Origin: Methylotenera sp965234545
GTDB lineage: Bacteria; Pseudomonadota; Gammaproteobacteria; Burkholderiales; Methylophilaceae
NCBI GenBank assembly: GCA_965234545.1
Contig: OZ248348.1
Coordinates: 124,001-188,000 of the forward strand
Direction of reading: 5' to 3'
Length of the DNA: 64,000 bases
Each line of letters opens with the position of its first letter. Position 1 is the first letter of the stretch. Made by a program: the position numbers and the translations under genes. Below are positions 1 to 8,501 of the stretch, piece after piece. The notes beneath the pieces were generated by a model that was not told the DNA's origin, ran no database searches, and saw only the letters and a list, made by a program, of their open reading frames with translations.

Positions 1-812
1 TGCACCGTTTGTATCAAATGCACAAAGATGGCAAATTGGCTTTCCCAGCGATTAACGTGAATGACTCGGTGACCAAATCCAAATTCGACAATTTATACGG
101 TTGCCGCGAATCCTTAGTGGACGCGATTAAGCGTGCTACGGACGTGATGATTGCCGGTAAAGTGGCGGTAGTCGCCGGTTACGGCGATGTGGGTAAAGGC
201 TCTGCACAAGCTTTGCGCGCCTTGTCTGCACAAGTTTGGGTGACCGAGATTGATCCTATCTGTGCCTTGCAAGCGGCCATGGAAGGCTACCGCGTGGTGA
301 CCATGGATTACGCCGCGGAACACGCTGATATTTTTGTTACTGCGACCGGTAACTACCACGTGATTACCCATGAGCACATGGCTAAAATGAAAGACCAAGC
401 CATTGTGTGTAACATCGGCCATTTTGATAACGAGATAGACGTGGCTTCATTGGAAAAATACCAGTGGGATGAAATTAAACCGCAAGTGGATCACGTGATT
501 TTCCCTAATGGCAAAAAAATTATTCTGTTGGCAAAAGGCCGCTTGGTCAATTTAGGTTGCGGTACCGGCCACCCAAGCTACGTCATGAGTTCTAGCTTTG
601 CTAACCAAACTATTGCGCAAATTGAATTGTTTACGCAAACTGCTAACTACCCGGTGGGCGTGTATACCTTGCCTAAGCACTTGGACGAGAAGGTGGCGAT
701 CTTGCAGTTGCGCAAATTGAATGCGCAATTGACCAGCCTAACCGATCAACAAGCGGCTTACATCGGTGTGCAAAAGCAAGGTCCTTTTAAACCGGATACT
801 TACCGTTATTAG
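1..812 (+). CDS. ahcY: S-adenosylhomocysteine hydrolase, 3' part
   Basis: This cytosolic enzyme splits S-adenosylhomocysteine into adenosine and homocysteine, removing the product that inhibits methyltransferases. The gene runs in from the left edge; about 270 C-terminal residues of a protein usually 430-470 long are present. The reading frame is open from the first full codon at base 3. Visible are the segment beginning HRLYQM, the NAD-binding glycine motif GYGDVGKGSA, and the C-terminal end KPDTYRY typical of the family. It is followed by three terminator-like repeats and then metF, so this end of the window carries two steps of the methyl cycle. The start and any upstream riboswitch lie outside the window. 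Confidence 0.97.
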   Translation, partial: HRLYQMHKDGKLAFPAINVNDSVTKSKFDNLYGCRESLVDAIKRATDVMIAGKVAVVAGYGDVGKGSAQALRALSAQVWVTEIDPICALQAAMEGYRVVTMDYAAEHADIFVTATGNYHVITHEHMAKMKDQAIVCNIGHFDNEIDVASLEKYQWDEIKPQVDHVIFPNGKKIILLAKGRLVNLGCGTGHPSYVMSSSFANQTIAQIELFTQTANYPVGVYTLPKHLDEKVAILQLRKLNAQLTSLTDQQAAYIGVQKQGPFKPDTYRY

Positions 813-952
813 AAAACGCAGCCGGATTTCCGGCTAGCGGTTTGTTATCACCCGTTGTGGTTAGAAAACGCAGCCGGATTTTCGGCTAGCGGTTTGTTAT
901 CACCCGTTGTGGTTAGAAAACGCAGCCGGATTTTCGGCTAGCGTTTTGTTAT
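809..952 (+). terminator. Three tandem 52-bp terminator-like repeats after ahcY
   Basis: Starting at the ahcY stop codon, a 52-bp unit is repeated at 809-860, 861-912 and 913 to about 952 (the last copy is shortened). Each unit carries a GC-rich hairpin. In copy 3 the arms AAAACGCAGCCG and CGGCT-A-GCGTTTT (917-947) pair over 12 bases with one bulge and end in a T run, a good intrinsic terminator. Copies 1 and 2 have the same core with GCGGTTT in place of GCGTTTT, so their lower stems are poorer. The pattern fits duplication of the ahcY terminator. Confidence 0.75.
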
Positions 953-986
953 CAGTTTTTACTGATTGATGAAGGGGAGTGGCAGC

Positions 987-1340
987 ATGCGATTATTGTT
1001 GGGCTGGATTTTGAACGCCTTGGCGCTGTTAGCCGTGGCCTACTACGTGCCCAACATTCATGTGGCCGATTTTACTACGGCTTTGCTGGCAGCGCTGGCC
1101 ATAGGTTTGGTCAATCTATTGCTTAGACCTATCTTGGTGCTGCTCACTTTGCCCATTACTTTGCTCACTTTAGGGCTATTTTTATTGCTGATAAACGGCG
1201 TATTATTTTATGCCGTAGGCAATGTTTTGCCTGGCTTTGAAGTGCAAACCATACGCGCCGGTTTAATCGGTGCTTTGCTATACAGCGTGCTGGCTTGGTT
1301 GTTGGGCGCCATAGTGATAGACGATAAAAAAGACAAATAA
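987..1340 (+). CDS. Small 4-TM membrane protein, phage-holin-4-like family
   Basis: This is a 117-residue hydrophobic protein with about four membrane segments: roughly residues 3-20, 27-44, 48-70 and 85-108. It ends in a charged tail (DDKKDK). It resembles the widespread phage_holin_4_2 family, whose bacterial members are chromosomal membrane proteins of unknown role, so a phage origin is not implied. I chose ATG 987 because AAGGGGAG lies seven bases before it; TTG 966 and ATG 969 are in frame upstream but have no such site. Its stop codon directly abuts the metF start, so the two are surely co-transcribed and probably translationally coupled. Function unknown. Confidence 0.85.
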   Translation: MRLLLGWILNALALLAVAYYVPNIHVADFTTALLAALAIGLVNLLLRPILVLLTLPITLLTLGLFLLLINGVLFYAVGNVLPGFEVQTIRAGLIGALLYSVLAWLLGAIVIDDKKDK

Positions 1341-2171
1341 ATGAACAGCTACGCATACAGTTTTGAGTTTTTCCCGCCTAAGACTGCAGAAGGCATGGCG
1401 ACGCTGCGCGACGCCCGTGCAGAGCTGGCCAAATTCAATCCCGAGTTTTTCTCCGTGACGTTTGGGGCGGGCGGTTCAACGCGCGACCGAACCATGGAAA
1501 CGGTGTTGGACATTCAGCAACAAGGCTTACCAGCCGCGCCGCATATCTCCTGCATTTCGTCCAGCAAGGAAGAGATTCGTGGCTTATTGCAGGCTTACCA
1601 AGCCAGTGGCATCAAGCGTTTGGTGGCCTTGCGCGGCGATCTGCCGTCGGGTGAAGTGAGTGCGGGTGACTTTCGTTATGCATCGGAATTGGTCGCCTTC
1701 ATACGCGCTGAAACCGGCCAGCATTTTCACATCGAAGTGGCAGCCTACCCAGAGTTTCATCCGGAAGCGAAAAGCCCGGCGGCCGATGTCTTGAATTTAA
1801 AACGCAAGATTGATGCCGGTGCCAATTCGGCCATTACCCAGTATTTTTATAATGCCGATGCCTATTTTCACTTCATCGATCAGTGCGCGGCGGCCGGCAT
1901 TAATGTGCCTATCGTGCCTGGCATCATGCCTATATACAACATCACGCAATTGGCGCGCTTTTCCAATGTGTGCGGTGCGGAAATTCCTAGGTGGTTGAGG
2001 TTACGTTTGGAAGAATACGGCGATGACATGGCTTCATTGCGCGCTTTCGGCATAGACGTGGTGACGGATTTATGTGAAACCTTAAGGGTGTTTGGCGCGC
2101 CCAGTTTGCATTTTTACACATTGAATCGTGCCGGTGTGATTGCCAACATCATAGGCAATTTGCCCGATTAA
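1341..2171 (+). CDS. metF: 5,10-methylenetetrahydrofolate reductase
   Basis: This flavoprotein reduces 5,10-methylene-THF to 5-methyl-THF, the methyl donor for methionine synthesis. The 276-residue length is normal for bacterial MetF. The N-terminus has FEFFPPKT, with the conserved Glu of the folate-binding site. The motifs VTFGAGGS, HISC and ALRGD follow in the expected order for the TIM barrel, and the C-terminus has HFYTLNR. The ATG follows immediately after the stop of the upstream membrane protein gene. A hairpin terminator follows at 2225-2258. With ahcY upstream, the context is one-carbon and SAM recycling. Confidence 0.97.
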   Translation: MNSYAYSFEFFPPKTAEGMATLRDARAELAKFNPEFFSVTFGAGGSTRDRTMETVLDIQQQGLPAAPHISCISSSKEEIRGLLQAYQASGIKRLVALRGDLPSGEVSAGDFRYASELVAFIRAETGQHFHIEVAAYPEFHPEAKSPAADVLNLKRKIDAGANSAITQYFYNADAYFHFIDQCAAAGINVPIVPGIMPIYNITQLARFSNVCGAEIPRWLRLRLEEYGDDMASLRAFGIDVVTDLCETLRVFGAPSLHFYTLNRAGVIANIIGNLPD

Positions 2172-2224
2172 AGCCGCGCAATAGCAGCCTTGTTAGGCGG
2201 CCATTGCGGATTGTAGGCATAAGG

Positions 2225-2258
2225 AAACCGACCAGCGCTTAGTGCAGGGTCGGTTTTT
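2225..2258 (+). terminator. Intrinsic terminator of metF, overlapping the end of smg
   Basis: The arms AAACCGACC (2225-2233) and GGTCGGTTT (2248-2256) pair perfectly over 9 bases and are followed by a T run on the plus strand. The hairpin includes the last codons and stop (2239-2241) of the convergent smg gene. On the minus strand the T run is short, so it should act mainly on metF transcripts. Confidence 0.8.
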
Positions 2259-2712
2259 CTGTTTGGTTTAAGGCATCTTCAATAAACAAATAGTCTTTGG
2301 TTTTGTCCGCGCCGGACTTGCCCGCACCCCAAGTCGTCATCAATACGATCCAGCGCATTTCTTCTATATTGATTTTTAGTTGCGACAAGTTCATGGCCAG
2401 GTCCAGCACCAATTCGCGCTGGGCGGTATTGAGTATATTGGCTTGGGTTAAAAATACGATCAGCCCTAAACTTTCAGCGCTGATTTTTCTGCGTTCGTCC
2501 TCAGTAAAAATGCGTGTGCTATGCGACTGGGCTTTGCTGTAAATGTCGCCTTGTTCGGTCATGCGTTCCAGCTCATTAAACCAATTGAACGCACTGTTGA
2601 TATCGTATTCCGCAAACCCTGCTGCCGACAGCTCTTTTGATAAGGTGTCTTGGTCAGGTCTAAACTGCGTGTCTATGTAGTTTTCAAACATATAAACCAA
2701 TACTTCAAACAT
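2239..2712 (-). CDS. smg: Smg family protein (DUF494)
   Basis: This 157-residue acidic cytosolic protein belongs to the Smg/DUF494 family, which is found next to dprA in many beta- and gammaproteobacteria and has no firmly assigned function. The start MFEVLVYMFENY is the conserved N-terminus of the family. AAGGA lies about eight bases before this ATG, so the in-frame ATG 54 bases further upstream was rejected. It lies downstream of dprA on the same strand, in the usual order. Confidence 0.9.
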   Translation of the reverse strand: MFEVLVYMFENYIDTQFRPDQDTLSKELSAAGFAEYDINSAFNWFNELERMTEQGDIYSKAQSHSTRIFTEDERRKISAESLGLIVFLTQANILNTAQRELVLDLAMNLSQLKINIEEMRWIVLMTTWGAGKSGADKTKDYLFIEDALNQTEKPTLH

Positions 2713-2791
2713 GATGTTGATCCTTAAGAAATGTTGTTCTTCAATTAAGTGAGGTGGTTTATGCATCCATTTAAAATGACGCTATGGTCAA

Positions 2792-3889
2792 CTACACAAT
2801 CTGTTGGTATTGTCCGCCAGCAAGGCCAGTGATTCTCCCTTCTAATTCCAATAGTGTGAGCATGGATGAAAGCGTGCTGACCGTCAAGCCAGTCAATTGC
2901 ACTAAAGTTTCGATAGAGATAGCGTCATAAGCCATGGCATCTAACAACCTTTGCTGATCCTGGTTGCTCGGTGAATTTTCTGCCGCTAGCGGTGCGCTTA
3001 CGGCTTTGCTTAAATTTAATTCTTCGACGATGTCTTGCAAACTGTCGACCAATTTCGCCCCTTGTTTAATCAGTTGATGACACCCTTTGGCCAGTGGCGA
3101 ATGGATGGAGCCGGGTATGGCAAATACTTCGCGACCTTGTTCGGCACTTAAGCGCGCGGTGATTTGCGAGCCGCTTTTTAGGTTGGCTTCGACCACTAGG
3201 CAGCCCAAGCTGAGGCCGCTAATTAGGCGGTTGCGCCTAGGGAAATTTTGCGGTTTGGACAGCGTGCCCAGGGGAAATTCAGAAATAATTAAACCACTGC
3301 TAGCAATCTGGTGCGCTAGATCTCGGTGCTGGGCAGGGTAGACCATGTCCAAGCCGGTGCCGACCACGGCGATGGTGTCGCCCTTGGCTTTGAGTGCGCC
3401 GCGGTGGGCGGCCCCATCTATGCCTAAGGCGAGGCCGCTGACTATGCATAGCCCGTGCTCGGCCAAACCTTGGGCAAACGCCTCGGCATTTTTTTCACCT
3501 TGTACCGAGGCATTGCGGCTGCCAACAATGGCGATGCTTAATTTGTTGAGTAGCGCGAGATTGCCTTTTGCATAGAGCAAGGGCGGCGGATCGGCGATTT
3601 CTAGTAAGGCTTTAGGGTAGTCGGCATCGGCCAGCGTGACCAGGTGATTGTTGGCTTGCGCTAGCCAATTAAGCGTATCTTCTAGGCCAGTTTGATCCAC
3701 CCCTTGCCCTATCTCTAGGGCAATTTTTTCAGACACGACCGCTCTTAATTCTTTAAATTTTTTGCGGTAAATTTCACTTGGGCTGCCAAAGGTTTTGAGC
3801 AGTTGGCAAAATGTTTGGCAGCCTAAGCCTTCTATCTGGCTTAAGCTAAGCCACTGTAATTTTTCCAGTATAGCGGCGCTGTCATCCAT
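2792..3889 (-). CDS. dprA: DNA processing protein DprA
   Basis: DprA binds incoming single-stranded DNA during natural transformation and loads RecA on it. The 365-residue protein has the usual order: an N-terminal SAM-like region, a Rossmann-like DprA core with GSRNAS and SGLALGIDGAAHRGAL, then the SEFPLGT and FPRRNRLISGLS motifs. A C-terminal winged-helix (DprA_WH) domain follows from about residue 310. It starts nine bases after the stop of the LysM gene, so the two are probably one transcript continuing into smg. No other competence gene is in the window. Confidence 0.95.
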   Translation of the reverse strand: MDDSAAILEKLQWLSLSQIEGLGCQTFCQLLKTFGSPSEIYRKKFKELRAVVSEKIALEIGQGVDQTGLEDTLNWLAQANNHLVTLADADYPKALLEIADPPPLLYAKGNLALLNKLSIAIVGSRNASVQGEKNAEAFAQGLAEHGLCIVSGLALGIDGAAHRGALKAKGDTIAVVGTGLDMVYPAQHRDLAHQIASSGLIISEFPLGTLSKPQNFPRRNRLISGLSLGCLVVEANLKSGSQITARLSAEQGREVFAIPGSIHSPLAKGCHQLIKQGAKLVDSLQDIVEELNLSKAVSAPLAAENSPSNQDQQRLLDAMAYDAISIETLVQLTGLTVSTLSSMLTLLELEGRITGLAGGQYQQIV

Positions 3890-3898
3890 GGCCTAAGC

Positions 3899-4930
3899 TC
3901 ACTTTGGGCTAAGCACGCTGTCCAGTTTGTTGACCGGTTCGCTGGCGTGCATGATGAGCGCGTAAGACACGCGTTCAAACACGCGAAACACCATCAGCAC
4001 ACCTATGCGTTCATCGGGCAATTGTATCTGCTTATTGACTTGCTCTGCTTGCGGGTTTTTGATGGCACGACCGGCTCTATTGATGGTGAGCACGTGACCC
4101 AATTCCAGCCCCGCCTCGGCGCCACGATTGATGGCGACAACGCTAAGCGGACCGGCTTCTTCCACGCCGCTGTAGATGCTGATGATGCGTCCAGCAATGG
4201 GGGTTTCAGGGGCGTGCGGCACGAAGTTAGTTAGTGCTTGCTCAGGTGGGCTAAGCAGCAATCTGTCGCCACTGAATACTTCCTCGGTGGCCGAGACTAT
4301 TTCTGCACTGGCCGGAGTGCCGTATTGCTTGATCCGCACCTCGCCTAAATAGCGTGCTTCTTGACCCAACACCTCCTTGCTGTCTGGGTCGATGAGGTTT
4401 TCCGTGTCGCGGACTATCTGCCAATTTGGCCCATCCTCGGGCTTGATGCTGTCCACATAAATGCGCGTGCCAGGGCTTAGCACCAAGCGTTCGTCTTGTG
4501 CGGCTAAGATGCGCGCTGAGTTAGCTGCGGTGCTTTTTTCGATGACCATGGCTTGATTTAAAAATGGCTTAATGGCTGTTAGGTTGAGGCTAGGAATGGC
4601 GGCTTCCACCAGCGGTTCTACCTGAACGCCTGGCTCCAACGTGACGCTCTCTAGCAGCAATTTTAGTTGCGGGCTGCCACTGGACATGTCTAGGTAAACG
4701 ACGTTGCCAGGGTAAATCAAATGCGGGTTTTTTATTTCGCTGCGATTAAGTTGCCAAACTTTTGGCCATTGCCAAGGGTCTTTTAGGAATCGGCCAGCGA
4801 TGCCCCACAAGGTATCGCCTTTAACGACAACGTGACGATCAGGATGCTGGTCATTTAACAGAATTTCATCGGCCAAGGCAGTTAAGCTTATGCAACAAAA
4901 CAGCAGCAGCGTTATAATGTGGCGAGACAT
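3899..4930 (-). CDS. LysM domain protein, exported
   Basis: This 343-residue protein starts with a signal peptide (about residues 1-20, ending ALA before DEILL). A LysM domain follows (about 34-83, with VVKGDTLWGIAGRFL and IYPGNVVYLD), which normally binds peptidoglycan. The remaining 260 residues match no catalytic domain I recognise. This is the LysM protein commonly encoded just before dprA in betaproteobacteria. I chose the internal ATG at 4930 because it gives a proper signal peptide and has AAGG nine bases upstream; the longer form begins with 30 residues unlike a leader. Confidence 0.85.
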   Translation of the reverse strand: MSRHIITLLLFCCISLTALADEILLNDQHPDRHVVVKGDTLWGIAGRFLKDPWQWPKVWQLNRSEIKNPHLIYPGNVVYLDMSSGSPQLKLLLESVTLEPGVQVEPLVEAAIPSLNLTAIKPFLNQAMVIEKSTAANSARILAAQDERLVLSPGTRIYVDSIKPEDGPNWQIVRDTENLIDPDSKEVLGQEARYLGEVRIKQYGTPASAEIVSATEEVFSGDRLLLSPPEQALTNFVPHAPETPIAGRIISIYSGVEEAGPLSVVAINRGAEAGLELGHVLTINRAGRAIKNPQAEQVNKQIQLPDERIGVLMVFRVFERVSYALIMHASEPVNKLDSVLSPK

Positions 4931-5078
4931 ACAGAGCAACCTTAAATGAAAAACAGTGAGCTCAAGTATACGATTAAATGGCCGCACTGAATCAGCAAAA
5001 GCGGTTTTAATTTCGCCCATTTAAGCGTCAGCTCCCTGCCCGCAGGGCGGCATTTTTGAAAGATAAAAGAGTTTTTTT

Positions 5079-5579
5079 ATGGCAATTTTAGACATACTCC
5101 ATTACCCCGATGCTAGATTGCACACCGTGGCGCAACCGGTCAAAGCCGTCGATGCCAGCATCAAGCGTTTGATCGATGACATGGCGCAGACCATGTACGA
5201 TGCGCCCGGCATAGGCTTGGCTGCCACGCAGGTGAACGCCCACGTGCAACTGATTTTGATTGATATCAGTGAAAGCAAAGACGATTTATTGGTATTGATT
5301 AACCCTAAGATTACCGATAAAAGTGGCGAACAAGATTACGAAGAAGGCTGCTTGTCTGTGCCCGGAGTCTACGATACGGTCAGGCGCGCGGACCGTGTCA
5401 CGGTGCAGGCTTTGGATAGAGATGGCAAGCCATTCAGCTTAAAGGCCGAGGGCTTGCTCAGCGTCTGCGTACAGCATGAAATGGACCACCTGTTAGGCAA
5501 GGTATTCATCGAGTATTTGTCCCCGTTAAAACGCAATCGCATTAAAAATAAAATGCTCAAACAACAGCGTGATCGCTGA
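5079..5579 (+). CDS. def: Peptide deformylase
   Basis: This metalloenzyme removes the formyl group from the initiator methionine of nascent proteins. The 166-residue length is typical. All three active-site motifs are intact: GIGLAATQ (44-51), EGCLSVPG with metal ligand Cys91, and QHEMDHLLG with ligands His133 and His137 and catalytic Glu134. It is divergent from the LysM gene and 25 bases upstream of fmt. The def-fmt pair couples removal and addition of the formyl group. Confidence 0.98.
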   Translation: MAILDILHYPDARLHTVAQPVKAVDASIKRLIDDMAQTMYDAPGIGLAATQVNAHVQLILIDISESKDDLLVLINPKITDKSGEQDYEEGCLSVPGVYDTVRRADRVTVQALDRDGKPFSLKAEGLLSVCVQHEMDHLLGKVFIEYLSPLKRNRIKNKMLKQQRDR

Positions 5580-5604
5580 TTTTTTTAGGCCTAAGTCCCC
5601 CACT

Positions 5605-6531
5605 ATGAAACTCATTTTTGCCGGCACGCCAGACTTTGCCGTTCCCGCCTTGGCGGCCTTGATCGCCGCCGGCCATGACATTGTGATGGTCTTAACTCAG
5701 CCGGATAGACCGGCAGGGCGGGGCATGAAATTGAAAGCCAGCCCAGTGAAAGTGCTGGCTGAGCAACATGGCTTAACGGTCTTTCAACCGCTGACATTAA
5801 AAGACCCGCAAGCGCAGGCGCGCATCGCCGAGGTGCAAGCCGATGCCATGATAGTCGCAGCCTATGGCTTGATTATTCCTGACAGCACCTTGCATGCCAC
5901 GCGTTATGGATGCTACAACATCCATGCCTCCTTGTTGCCACGTTGGCGTGGCGCTGCCCCCATACACCGTTCCTTGTTGGCAGGCGATCAGCAAACCGGT
6001 GTAACCATTATGGAGGTGGTGGCAGCCCTGGATGCCGGCGCCATGGTCAGCCGCGGGGTGGTGGCCATCAAGGACAGCGATACCACGCAAAGCTTGCACG
6101 ATGCCTTAAGTCATATGGGCGCCGCATTGATGGTGACGGCCATGGCCGACTTGGAAAAAAATGGCGGCTTAGCCGCCACCGCCCAAGATGAAAACTTGGT
6201 GACTTACGCGCACAAATTAGACAAAGCCGAAGCCGCCATAGATTGGCAGCAATCTGCAGCGGCGATTTCTCGGCAAGTGCGGGCATTTAATCCTTTTCCG
6301 GTGGCGCAAAGCCAACTAAAAGAACACACCTGCCGCATTTGGATGGCCACGGCCGAAGCCGGCCAAGCTAAGCCCGGAGAAATCGTCGGCGTGCAAGATG
6401 GCATCCTAGTAGGCTGCGGCGAGGGTTTGCTGCGCATCACCGAATTGCAAGCGCCGGGTGGCAAGCGCATGCCTGCCGCGTCTTTCGTGCAAGGCCATAG
6501 TTTGCAGCTGGGTGATAGGTTTACGGCTTAG
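5605..6531 (+). CDS. fmt: Methionyl-tRNA formyltransferase
   Basis: This enzyme formylates methionyl-tRNA(fMet) using 10-formyl-THF to start translation. It has 308 residues, close to E. coli Fmt (315). The N-terminus reads FAGTPDFAVPAL. The catalytic residues Asn105, His107 (in NIHASLLPRWRGAAPIHR) and Asp143 (DAGAM) are present, and the smaller C-terminal OB-like domain follows. ATG 5605 was chosen because it matches the family N-terminus; an in-frame start 36 bases earlier overlaps the end of def and adds unrelated residues. Confidence 0.98.
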   Translation: MKLIFAGTPDFAVPALAALIAAGHDIVMVLTQPDRPAGRGMKLKASPVKVLAEQHGLTVFQPLTLKDPQAQARIAEVQADAMIVAAYGLIIPDSTLHATRYGCYNIHASLLPRWRGAAPIHRSLLAGDQQTGVTIMEVVAALDAGAMVSRGVVAIKDSDTTQSLHDALSHMGAALMVTAMADLEKNGGLAATAQDENLVTYAHKLDKAEAAIDWQQSAAAISRQVRAFNPFPVAQSQLKEHTCRIWMATAEAGQAKPGEIVGVQDGILVGCGEGLLRITELQAPGGKRMPAASFVQGHSLQLGDRFTA

Positions 6532-6549
6532 CATGACTCCGCCCATTTT

Positions 6550-6581
6550 GCCTGCGCAGGGATTAAGTCCCTGCTGCAGGC
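6550..6581 (+). other. Strong hairpin between fmt and rsmB
   Basis: GCCTGCGCAGGGA (6550-6562) and TCCCTGC-T-GCAGGC (6568-6581) pair over 13 bases with one bulged T and a 5-base loop. No T run follows, so it is not a standard intrinsic terminator. It may stabilise or process the def-fmt mRNA, or weaken read-through into rsmB. Confidence 0.5.
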
Positions 6582-6636
6582 GTTATCAAGTAAAATCAAC
6601 TCACCTTTAACCGCCTTAACAACAAGAAAGCGTCCT

Positions 6637-7941
6637 TTGTACCTATCCCAACAAATTGCAGCCCATGCGGTCAACCTCGTGCTATCAGGACGCAACCTCA
6701 CTTTAGCCTTGCCGGCAGCCTTAGCCAGCCACCCCAATGCCACTCCGCAGCAACGTGGGGCGGCGCAGGACTTAAGTTACGGCACCTTGCGTTTCTACGG
6801 TGAAATCGATGCTTACCTCATACAGTTGCTAGAAAAGCCCTTAAGCGATGACCGCGTGCATGCCATCTTATTGGTGGCGCTCTACCAATTGCTGCACGAT
6901 AAAGCCGATGCGTTTACCGTGGTCAATCAAGCGGTGCAAGCGGCGAGCCTACTCAAAAAGCCGGCACCTAAAGCCTGGGCTAAGGGCTTGGTGAATGCCA
7001 TTTTGCGTAATTTTTTACGGCAACAAACGCAGTTGGCCGGCCGTGTCGCCGTCAAAGAAGCGGCGACCTACTCCTACCCGCAATGGTGGATAAACAAACT
7101 CAAAGCGCAATACCCCTTGCACTGGCAGAGCATGTTGCTTAACGGCAACCAGCACCCGCCCATGACCTTACGCGTCAATTGCAAAAAAATCAGCGTGACG
7201 GATTACCAACAATTATTAACTCGACAAGGCATACAATCGGAGCGCCTTGGTGGCCAAGCTTTGGTTTTGAGTAAGCCGGTGGCGGTGGAAAAAATCCCTG
7301 GCTTTAACGACGGTGTGGTGTCGGTGCAAGATTACGGTGCGCAATTGGCGGCGCCATTGTTGGGTGCGGAAATGCAGCACAAAGTGCTGGATGCCTGTTC
7401 TGCCCCCGGCGGGAAAACCGGCCATATATTGGAATTAGGCTGCAGCGATTTAACCGCCTTGGATAGCGACTCCGGTCGCTTGTTGCGAGTGGAAAGCAAC
7501 CTGCAACGCTTGCAATTGCAAGCCAAAGTAATGGTGGGCGATGCCGCCTCCAGCGATTGGTGGGATGGCGTGCCTTTCGATCGCATATTGGCCGATGTGC
7601 CTTGCACGGCTTCAGGCATAGTGCGCCGTCATGTCGATATTAAATGGTTGCGCCGAGAAGCCGACGTGGCTTCCTTCGTTGCGCAGCAAGCTAAAATTCT
7701 GCCCAATTTATGGCAGATGTTGGCAAAGGGTGGTAAATTACTTTATGTAAGCTGTTCGGTTTTTAATGAAGAAAATCAAGGGCAAGTGGACGCATTTTTA
7801 AAAAATAATGCCGATGCCAAGCAATTGGCATTCGATGTCAGCGCCCTGAGCGGTGCCGATAACGTGACCCATTTGCATGGTCAGCTTATTCCCTCTGCCG
7901 CGCACGATGGGTTTTTCTATGCCTTATTGCAAAAAAATTAA
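6637..7941 (+). CDS. rsmB: 16S rRNA (cytosine-967-C5)-methyltransferase
   Basis: RsmB (Sun/Fmu) methylates C967 of 16S rRNA with SAM. The 434-residue protein has an N-terminal NusB-like helical domain (about 1-140) and a C-terminal Rossmann methyltransferase domain. That domain carries the SAM motif DACSAPGGKTGHILE, DVPCTASG with the conserved Pro-Cys, and the catalytic-cysteine motif YVSCSVFNEEN. The only start that fits the family N-terminus is TTG at 6637, with a weak purine-rich site before it. The end overlaps the next gene by 23 bases. Confidence 0.95.
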   Translation: MYLSQQIAAHAVNLVLSGRNLTLALPAALASHPNATPQQRGAAQDLSYGTLRFYGEIDAYLIQLLEKPLSDDRVHAILLVALYQLLHDKADAFTVVNQAVQAASLLKKPAPKAWAKGLVNAILRNFLRQQTQLAGRVAVKEAATYSYPQWWINKLKAQYPLHWQSMLLNGNQHPPMTLRVNCKKISVTDYQQLLTRQGIQSERLGGQALVLSKPVAVEKIPGFNDGVVSVQDYGAQLAAPLLGAEMQHKVLDACSAPGGKTGHILELGCSDLTALDSDSGRLLRVESNLQRLQLQAKVMVGDAASSDWWDGVPFDRILADVPCTASGIVRRHVDIKWLRREADVASFVAQQAKILPNLWQMLAKGGKLLYVSCSVFNEENQGQVDAFLKNNADAKQLAFDVSALSGADNVTHLHGQLIPSAAHDGFFYALLQKN

Positions 7942-8488
7942 GCTGTATTTCTTGGCCTTTTGCTTGGCCTGTTTTTCCATGGCAGGGCTTGCGGCGAACA
8001 GCAGCATGTCCGTCAAAAGTGCCGAATTAAAAACACAAGACGACGCTTACGTGCTGAATGCGGATGTCGATATTAAATTTAGCAGCGCGATAGAAGACGC
8101 CATCAGCAAGGGCTACACCTTAAATTTCATCATCGAGTTTCAACTGGCCACGCCACGAAAGTATTGGTTTGATGACGAAATTGCCACCGTGACTCAACGG
8201 GTTAGCCTAAGTTACCATGCGCTCTCCAGGCAATATTTGCTGGTGCGTGGCGAGCAACAAAAAACCTTTGTGCGTTTGGATGAAGCCATCGATGACTTGT
8301 CCAGCATCAGCGACTTAAAAGTCTTCAGCAAATCCCAAGTAGAAAAAGGCGAGCCTTACAATGCCGGCTTTTTGATGCGCTTGGACACTAAAAAATTACC
8401 CAAAACGCTGCAGGGCGATGGCCTGGTTTCGGAAGAGTGGACCATGACTACACAGCGTTTTGAATGGCAACCGACTTTATTCAAATGA
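7919..8488 (+). CDS. DUF4390 family exported protein
   Basis: This 189-residue protein has an N-terminal hydrophobic segment or signal peptide (about residues 6-25, FLAFCLACFSMAGLA) and a DUF4390-type domain with conserved YTLNFIIEF and YWFDDE stretches. Members are encoded between rsmB and ntrY in many betaproteobacteria, and no biochemical function is known. ATG 7919 lies inside the end of rsmB (23-base overlap), so it is probably translationally coupled. The stop is 13 bases before ntrY. The position suggests an envelope role tied to the NtrYX system, which is inference from context only. Confidence 0.82.
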   Translation: MPYCKKIKLYFLAFCLACFSMAGLAANSSMSVKSAELKTQDDAYVLNADVDIKFSSAIEDAISKGYTLNFIIEFQLATPRKYWFDDEIATVTQRVSLSYHALSRQYLLVRGEQQKTFVRLDEAIDDLSSISDLKVFSKSQVEKGEPYNAGFLMRLDTKKLPKTLQGDGLVSEEWTMTTQRFEWQPTLFK

Positions 8489-8501
8489 AACAGCGGGCAC
8501 G

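Noticed and set aside
809..952. Direct repeats that might be a small CRISPR array
   Set aside because: The 52-bp units are contiguous with no distinct spacers, and each holds a terminator-like hairpin; no cas gene is present.
987..1340. Holin-like protein as a sign of a prophage
   Set aside because: No other phage gene, att site or integrase is nearby, and this family occurs widely as a chromosomal gene next to metF or other housekeeping genes.
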